Shown here piece after piece: positions 6,575-11,251 of a stretch of 11,251 nucleotides of DNA; within the stretch, counting starts at the first letter, position 1, and each line of letters starts with the position of its first letter. A program made the position numbers and the translations under genes. This stretch comes from JBGSWL01 sp041752455 (GTDB lineage Bacteria > Pseudomonadota > Alphaproteobacteria > Rhizobiales > Rhizobiaceae). A model generated the notes under the pieces. It was not told the DNA's origin, did no database searches, and saw only the letters and a program-made list of their open reading frames with translations. The stretch lies in the NCBI GenBank assembly GCA_041752455.1, contig JBGSWL010000139.1, positions 1 to 11,251 of the forward strand. Reading direction: 5' to 3'.

Positions 6575-7918
6575 TCAGGCCATCAGCCTTGCATCATAGG
6601 GATAGGTGCAGAGGTTTTCGAACCCGGTTTCGGTGATCAGCACCTGGTCTTCCAGCTTGACGCCATCGCGCCCGCCGACCTTGCCCGCGTAGCATTCCAC
6701 GCAAATCACCATGCCGGGCTCCAGCGGGTAGTCGAAGGCGCCTTCGATGAAATCGTCCGGATAGTAGATCGAAGGAAATTCATCGCACAGGCCGACGCCG
6801 TGCATCACGACGCCATAGCGCTGCGCGCGATACGCCTCCGGCAGGGGCTTTGCCAGATGCGTCAGCTCCGAGAACGTGACGCCCGGCTTCAGCAGTTGCA
6901 TGTTGCTCATCACATGATCGTAAGCAACAGCGAACGCTTCCTTCTGCTCTGCCGTTGCTGCGCTGTCGCCGACCAGCCAGGTCCGGCTCATGTCACAGCA
7001 CATGCCGTAGGGTCCGATCAGGTCCGTGTCGAAGGCGAGCAGATCGCCGTCTTGCAGCCGCCGCGGCCCGGCTTCATGGAACCACGGATTGGTGCGCGGC
7101 CCGGATGCGAGAATGCGCGTTTCGATCCATTCGCCGCCGCGCGCAATGTTCTCCTTGTGCAGCACTGCCCAGAGTTCCGTCTCTGCAATGCCCGGCCGGC
7201 ATTCGGCTTCCATCGCCGCAATCGCGATTTCGCAAGTCGCCACTGCGCAGCGCATCGCGTTGATCTCGTCGTCCGACTTGATCAGCCGCGCATGCTCCAT
7301 CACCGCCTGGCCGGAGACAATGGTCAGCCCCTCGTTTTGAACGGCAAAGGCGCCGTGCAATTCCATCTTGTCGATGGCGATGGTTTTCGAGCCATTGCCA
7401 TGGACCCGCACGAGATCGGCGATCTGGCGGGCAAAGTCGCGGGCGATGTCCCCTTCCCGGTCGCCGGCAACGAAATAGAACATGCCTGCGCCGGATCGGA
7501 TCTCGCGGATCAGCGGCAGATGCGCCGACATGAACTCGCAGCGTGCATAGTCCCACAGCACCACATGTCCGTCAGCACCGACAAAGACGGCGCGCGACAT
7601 GTTGTGCGCGATCCACAACTGCATGTTCGACGAGTCTGTTGCGTAGCGGATGTTGAGCGGATCAAACAGCAACACGCCGGCAAGTCCGCGCCTGTTGATC
7701 TCGGCCACCGTCCGGCCAAGCCGCGTTGCGCGCATCCGATCAAGATCCGGCGTGCTGATGCCGCGTTCTGCCCATTCGGCAAAGGCAATGTCGGTCGGCC
7801 CGATCTCCACCCGGTCCGGGTCGGCGGGTGAACCATCGGGGCGGAAGAGCTGCGTTGCCCGCCGCCGCGCCGGGTCGATCTTGCGGTTGGACGAGGTGAA
7901 GGATTGCCCGATGTCCAT
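6575..7918 (-). CDS. dddP: Dimethylsulfoniopropionate (DMSP) lyase, DddP-like, M24 peptidase fold
   Basis: Predicted cytosolic metalloenzyme cleaving DMSP to dimethyl sulfide and acrylate. At 447 residues it has the length of characterised roseobacter DddP proteins. From memory, it resembles them along its whole length: RKIDPARR and RVEIGPTDIAFAEW near the N terminus, RYATDSSNMQLW at 91-102, WIETRILASGPRTNPWF at 264-280, and FDTDLIGPYG at 296-305. Predicted metal ligands are Asp297, Asp299, Asp309, His373, Glu408 and Glu423, with spacings identical to those I recall for the Ruegeria enzyme. Asp379, six residues after His373, matches the proposed catalytic aspartate of DddP. Glu380 takes the place of the second histidine of M24 aminopeptidases. 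ATG 7918 is preferred because GGGAG (7928-7932) lies 9 bases upstream; a TTG at 7939 would add 7 residues without such a site. An Xaa-Pro-type peptidase is the alternative, less likely reading. Confidence 0.88.
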   Translation of the reverse strand: MDIGQSFTSSNRKIDPARRRATQLFRPDGSPADPDRVEIGPTDIAFAEWAERGISTPDLDRMRATRLGRTVAEINRRGLAGVLLFDPLNIRYATDSSNMQLWIAHNMSRAVFVGADGHVVLWDYARCEFMSAHLPLIREIRSGAGMFYFVAGDREGDIARDFARQIADLVRVHGNGSKTIAIDKMELHGAFAVQNEGLTIVSGQAVMEHARLIKSDDEINAMRCAVATCEIAIAAMEAECRPGIAETELWAVLHKENIARGGEWIETRILASGPRTNPWFHEAGPRRLQDGDLLAFDTDLIGPYGMCCDMSRTWLVGDSAATAEQKEAFAVAYDHVMSNMQLLKPGVTFSELTHLAKPLPEAYRAQRYGVVMHGVGLCDEFPSIYYPDDFIEGAFDYPLEPGMVICVECYAGKVGGRDGVKLEDQVLITETGFENLCTYPYDARLMA

Positions 7919-8011
7919 GCGCGTCCACTCCCATTGCAATCACGGGATCGGACGGCGGAATGTCGGTTTTGTCGATATCAGGAAACGAAGTGGAACGTCG
8001 CTTTTGCCGAA
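7919..8011 (-). promoter_or_regulatory. Intergenic gap before the dddP-like gene
   Basis: These 93 bp separate the 59-aa membrane protein gene from the dddP-like gene. This is the largest break in the series from murG to the MATE gene, so it is the natural place for a separate promoter or an RNA end. I found no hairpin plus T run and no clear -35/-10 pair. Only the Shine-Dalgarno GGGAG at 7928-7932 is supported. Confidence 0.3.
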
Positions 8012-8191
8012 CTATTCGGCCGGGGTGGCATCAAGAGTGCGCGGCTGGAAATAGCGGCGCATGGAAACTTTCACCCGCGAGGTGCTGTCCACATGGGAAC
8101 GGCCAGCGACGAAGAAAAGCCAGTACCAGACTGGCAGCAATGAAGCCACGATCAGATAGAGAACGGCAATGCCAACCGGTACGTCCGTCAC
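8012..8191 (-). CDS. Small single-span membrane protein, 59 aa, unknown function
   Basis: Short protein with one strongly hydrophobic segment at about residues 6-30, rich in Leu, Val, Trp and Phe (VWYWLFFVAG at its end). A polar, basic tail of about 29 residues follows. There is no cleavage site, so it probably stays in the membrane. The GTG start at 8191 is supported by an excellent Shine-Dalgarno, AAGGAG at 8199-8204 with 7 bases of spacing. It begins one base after the stop of the upstream 163-aa gene. A longer TTG start at 8221 would overlap that gene by 29 bp and has no such site. An out-of-frame ATG at 8193 overlaps the stop and is followed at once by TGA. Good initiation signals and operon placement favour a real gene. 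Family not recognised. Confidence 0.65.
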   Translation of the reverse strand: MTDVPVGIAVLYLIVASLLPVWYWLFFVAGRSHVDSTSRVKVSMRRYFQPRTLDATPAE

Positions 8192-8192
8192 A

Positions 8193-8684
8193 TCAGCTCT
8201 CCTTCTCTCGTTGGCCCGCAATATCGATCAGTTTAGCACGGATTTCCTGCAATGCGAAAATCCTCCCTCGCAATTGCCTGATCTCGCCAAGACCGCGGAA
8301 AGCGACATAGCCTCCCACCGGAACCAGAACCAACGCCAGAAGCGGAGCGGTGGTCGTCGCGGCTGCCACCATGGCGCTGGCGGCAACGCTCGAGCCACCA
8401 CCCACCCCGAGAACATTGTAGTGTCGGACAAGACTTTCAAGCTCGAGAATCCGGTCACTGATCCGTTGGGAAGCCGCCATCAAGTCATCATGAAGGTCAT
8501 CAATTGCCTGCTGGTCATTGTGTATGCGCCGAAACAGCGATGCAAATTGACGCTGCGTCCTGTTTTTGGAAAGCGTGTCCCTCAGGTCTCGCAGCTGTTC
8601 AAACGTGGCGTTGGCATCGGCAGCTGATTCGGCCGCAGTGATCGTGTCGGCAAGCGAGCGATCCGCTTCGGACAATTCCCTCAC
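8193..8684 (-). CDS. Coiled-coil membrane protein of unknown function, coupled to murB
   Basis: The protein has 163 residues in three parts. Residues 1-90 are charged and probably helical, with coiled-coil-like spacing and many Asp, Glu, Arg and Gln. Residues 91-128 are hydrophobic and rich in Gly, Ala, Ser and Thr (starting VLGVGGGSSV), long enough for one or two membrane spans. Residues 129-163 form a second charged helix (EIRQLRGRIFALQEIRAKLIDI). The GTG start overlaps the murB stop by four bases (GTGA), a typical coupling arrangement. Its stop is one base before the 59-aa gene. Hand counts give about 56% GC over 8221-8640, with stretches near 50%, against 65-72% in sampled murB and murC lines, which may indicate later acquisition. 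It could be a membrane-anchored scaffold, but no function is assigned and no family was recognised. Confidence 0.75.
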   Translation of the reverse strand: MRELSEADRSLADTITAAESAADANATFEQLRDLRDTLSKNRTQRQFASLFRRIHNDQQAIDDLHDDLMAASQRISDRILELESLVRHYNVLGVGGGSSVAASAMVAAATTTAPLLALVLVPVGGYVAFRGLGEIRQLRGRIFALQEIRAKLIDIAGQREKES

Positions 8685-9654
8685 AACAACCGGCCCATGA
8701 ACTCCTGCACCGGTTCTTCACTTTCGGCAAATTGCCCGATCCGCTTGATTTCCCACTCAAGCCTTATGCCGGATGTGTCGAGCACGCGGGTACGCACCGT
8801 CTCGCCCAGCGTTTCCAGATCGTGGCTGGTCGCGCCGCCGGTATTGATCATGAAATTGCAGTGCATCGGGCTCATCTGCGCCGCGCCGATCATCAACCCG
8901 CGGCAACCGGCCCGGTCGATTTCCTTCCAGGCAGAGGTGCCTTCCGGGTTCTTGAAGGTTGAGCCGCCGGTCTTTTCCTTGACCGGTTGCGTCGTCTCCC
9001 GGTGGTGCTGGACCGCATCCATCGCCGCCTGGATCGCCGCCTTGTCTTCCTTGTATCCTTCGAAAACCGCGTCGGTGAAAATCAGGTCCGCCGGCGCATC
9101 CGCATGGCGATAGGCATATCCCATCTCGGCATTGGTCAGCACATGGCGTGCGCCCTTGCGATCGATGGCATGGACTTCGACCACCCGCTCGCGTGTCTCG
9201 ACCCCGTTGGCACCGGCATTCATCCGCAAGGCGCCGCCGATGGCGCCGGGAATGCCATGGTAGAAATGGAACCCGCCGATCCCCGCATCGCGCGCCGCTG
9301 CCGCAACCATTTTGTCGGGCACCGCAGCGCCGGCCGTGATCCGCAGGCCGTCGGTTTCGATTGTCCCGAAGCCTTTGGCTGACAGGCGGATGACGACACC
9401 GGCAATGCCGCCATCGCGCACCATCAGGTTGGAGCCGACACCAACCACCATGACCGGCACATCGCCCGGCAGCCCGGAAAGAAACAGCGCCAGATCGTCG
9501 GCATCGGCCGGCTGAAACAGGATGTCGGCCGGTCCGCCGGTGCGGAACCAGGTGACCGCACTCATCGGCGCATCGATGGCAACACGCCCGCGCACGGCAG
9601 ACAGCAGCGGTTCAAGCCGATGAGACAGCGCCGCGCCCCGGCCCGCCGCCGTCA

Positions 9655-9658
<4 letters not shown>
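8681..9658 (-). CDS. murB: UDP-N-acetylenolpyruvoylglucosamine reductase (MurB)
   Basis: FAD- and NADPH-dependent cytosolic enzyme that reduces UDP-GlcNAc-enolpyruvate to UDP-MurNAc, the second committed step of peptidoglycan synthesis. With ATG 9658 it is 325 residues long. The FAD-binding part shows WFRTGGPADI near 37-46, GVGSNLMVRDGG at 73-84 and YHGIPGAIGGALRMNAGANG at 133-152. The GGSTFKNP motif contains Ser233, the likely proton donor (Ser229 in E. coli). The C-terminal LEWEIKRIG contains Glu303, matching the catalytic Glu325 of E. coli. The start overlaps the murC stop: ATGATG at 9653-9658 shares bases with the TGA at 9655-9657. The open frame continues up to 9706, but that extension lies wholly inside murC and is unlikely to be used. 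The stop overlaps the next gene's GTG start. Confidence 0.97.
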
Positions 9659-11070
<1,412 letters not shown>

Positions 11071-11106
11071 GGGGCGATGTCCCGTACTGTCTGCGGATGA
11101 TCTCGT

Positions 11107-11251
11107 TCAGCGGGCCGCCTTGAAGGCGGCAACGCCCGTTCGTGCTGCCATAGCCTCGGTCAGGTCGGCAAGCAAGGCAGCGGCATCGGGCCGTCCCGCC
11201 TGCCGTGCAGCCGCTGCCATGGCGGCAAGTTTGCCGGGATTTGCCGCCAGC
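11107..11251 (-). CDS. murG: MurG glycosyltransferase (C-terminal 48 codons, cut by window edge)
   Basis: 3' end of an open frame that enters from the right edge and ends in TGA at 11107-11109. The last residues read LAANPGKLAAMAAAARQAG followed by RPDAAALLADLTEAMAA and the end TGVAAFKAAR. The pattern L-x(2)-P-x-L-x(2)-M-A followed by G-x-PDAA-x-x-LAD is typical of the C-terminal helices of MurG. MurG is the membrane-associated enzyme that adds GlcNAc to lipid I to make lipid II. Position directly before murC is the normal dcw order. Only the tail is visible, so catalytic residues cannot be checked. Confidence 0.9.
   Translation of the reverse strand, partial: LAANPGKLAAMAAAARQAGRPDAAALLADLTEAMAARTGVAAFKAAR
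11114..11130 (-). repeat. Near-perfect palindrome at the murG 3' end
   Basis: GCCGCCTT-G-AAGGCGGC is an 8-bp perfect inverted repeat around one base, inside the last codons of murG and five bases before the stop codon. In mRNA it would form a GC-rich stem with a small loop. No T run follows, so it is not a standard intrinsic terminator. It may stabilise or modulate the murG-murC transcript, or may simply reflect the Ala-Ala-Phe-Lys-Ala-Ala codons. Confidence 0.35.

Noticed and set aside
6800..7831. Plus-strand open frame opposite the dddP-like gene
   Set aside because: Shadow of the strongly conserved minus-strand gene, without motifs or a convincing ribosome binding site.

Overview
This window is most of the 3' half of a division and cell wall (dcw) cluster. 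It most likely comes from an alphaproteobacterium of the order Hyphomicrobiales (Rhizobiales). The evidence is the gene order, the rhizobial style of FtsZ, FtsA, FtsQ and MurC, and GC-rich coding sequence (65-72% in murB and murC lines counted by hand). A convincing DMSP lyase (DddP) gene suggests a marine or saline lifestyle, for example a Hoeflea-like relative, but the genus is a guess.

Nine of the eleven genes that form the main series, and every dcw gene, lie on the minus strand, so the cluster reads from right to left. It starts with the 3' end of murG (11107-11251), then murC (9655-11070) and murB (8681-9658). A block of about 4.4 kb follows that is not core dcw: a 163-aa coiled-coil membrane protein coupled to murB, a 59-aa single-span membrane protein, a dddP-like gene, a MATE-family exporter, and one plus-strand gene for a small secreted protein whose 3' end overlaps the exporter. 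A 294-bp intergenic region (4316-4609) separates this from the second dcw block, ddlB-ftsQ-ftsA-ftsZ. FtsZ runs off the left edge after 361 codons.

MurG, MurC, MurB and DdlB make and assemble peptidoglycan precursors. FtsQ, FtsA and FtsZ build the septal ring. Junctions inside each block are tight: TGATG or ATGA-type overlaps at murC-murB, ddlB-ftsQ and ftsQ-ftsA, and a GTGA overlap at murB-163 aa. This points to translational coupling. The intergenic region before ddlB is the most likely regulatory region. It holds four GANTC (CcrM-type) sites within 48 bp, a 25-bp interrupted dyad and a small terminator-like hairpin in the ddlB leader.

The most notable content is the dddP-like gene inside the division cluster. 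It keeps all six predicted metal ligands and the DddP-specific aspartate, and has glutamate where M24 peptidases have a catalytic histidine. No RNA genes, insertion sequences, phage genes or CRISPR arrays were seen.
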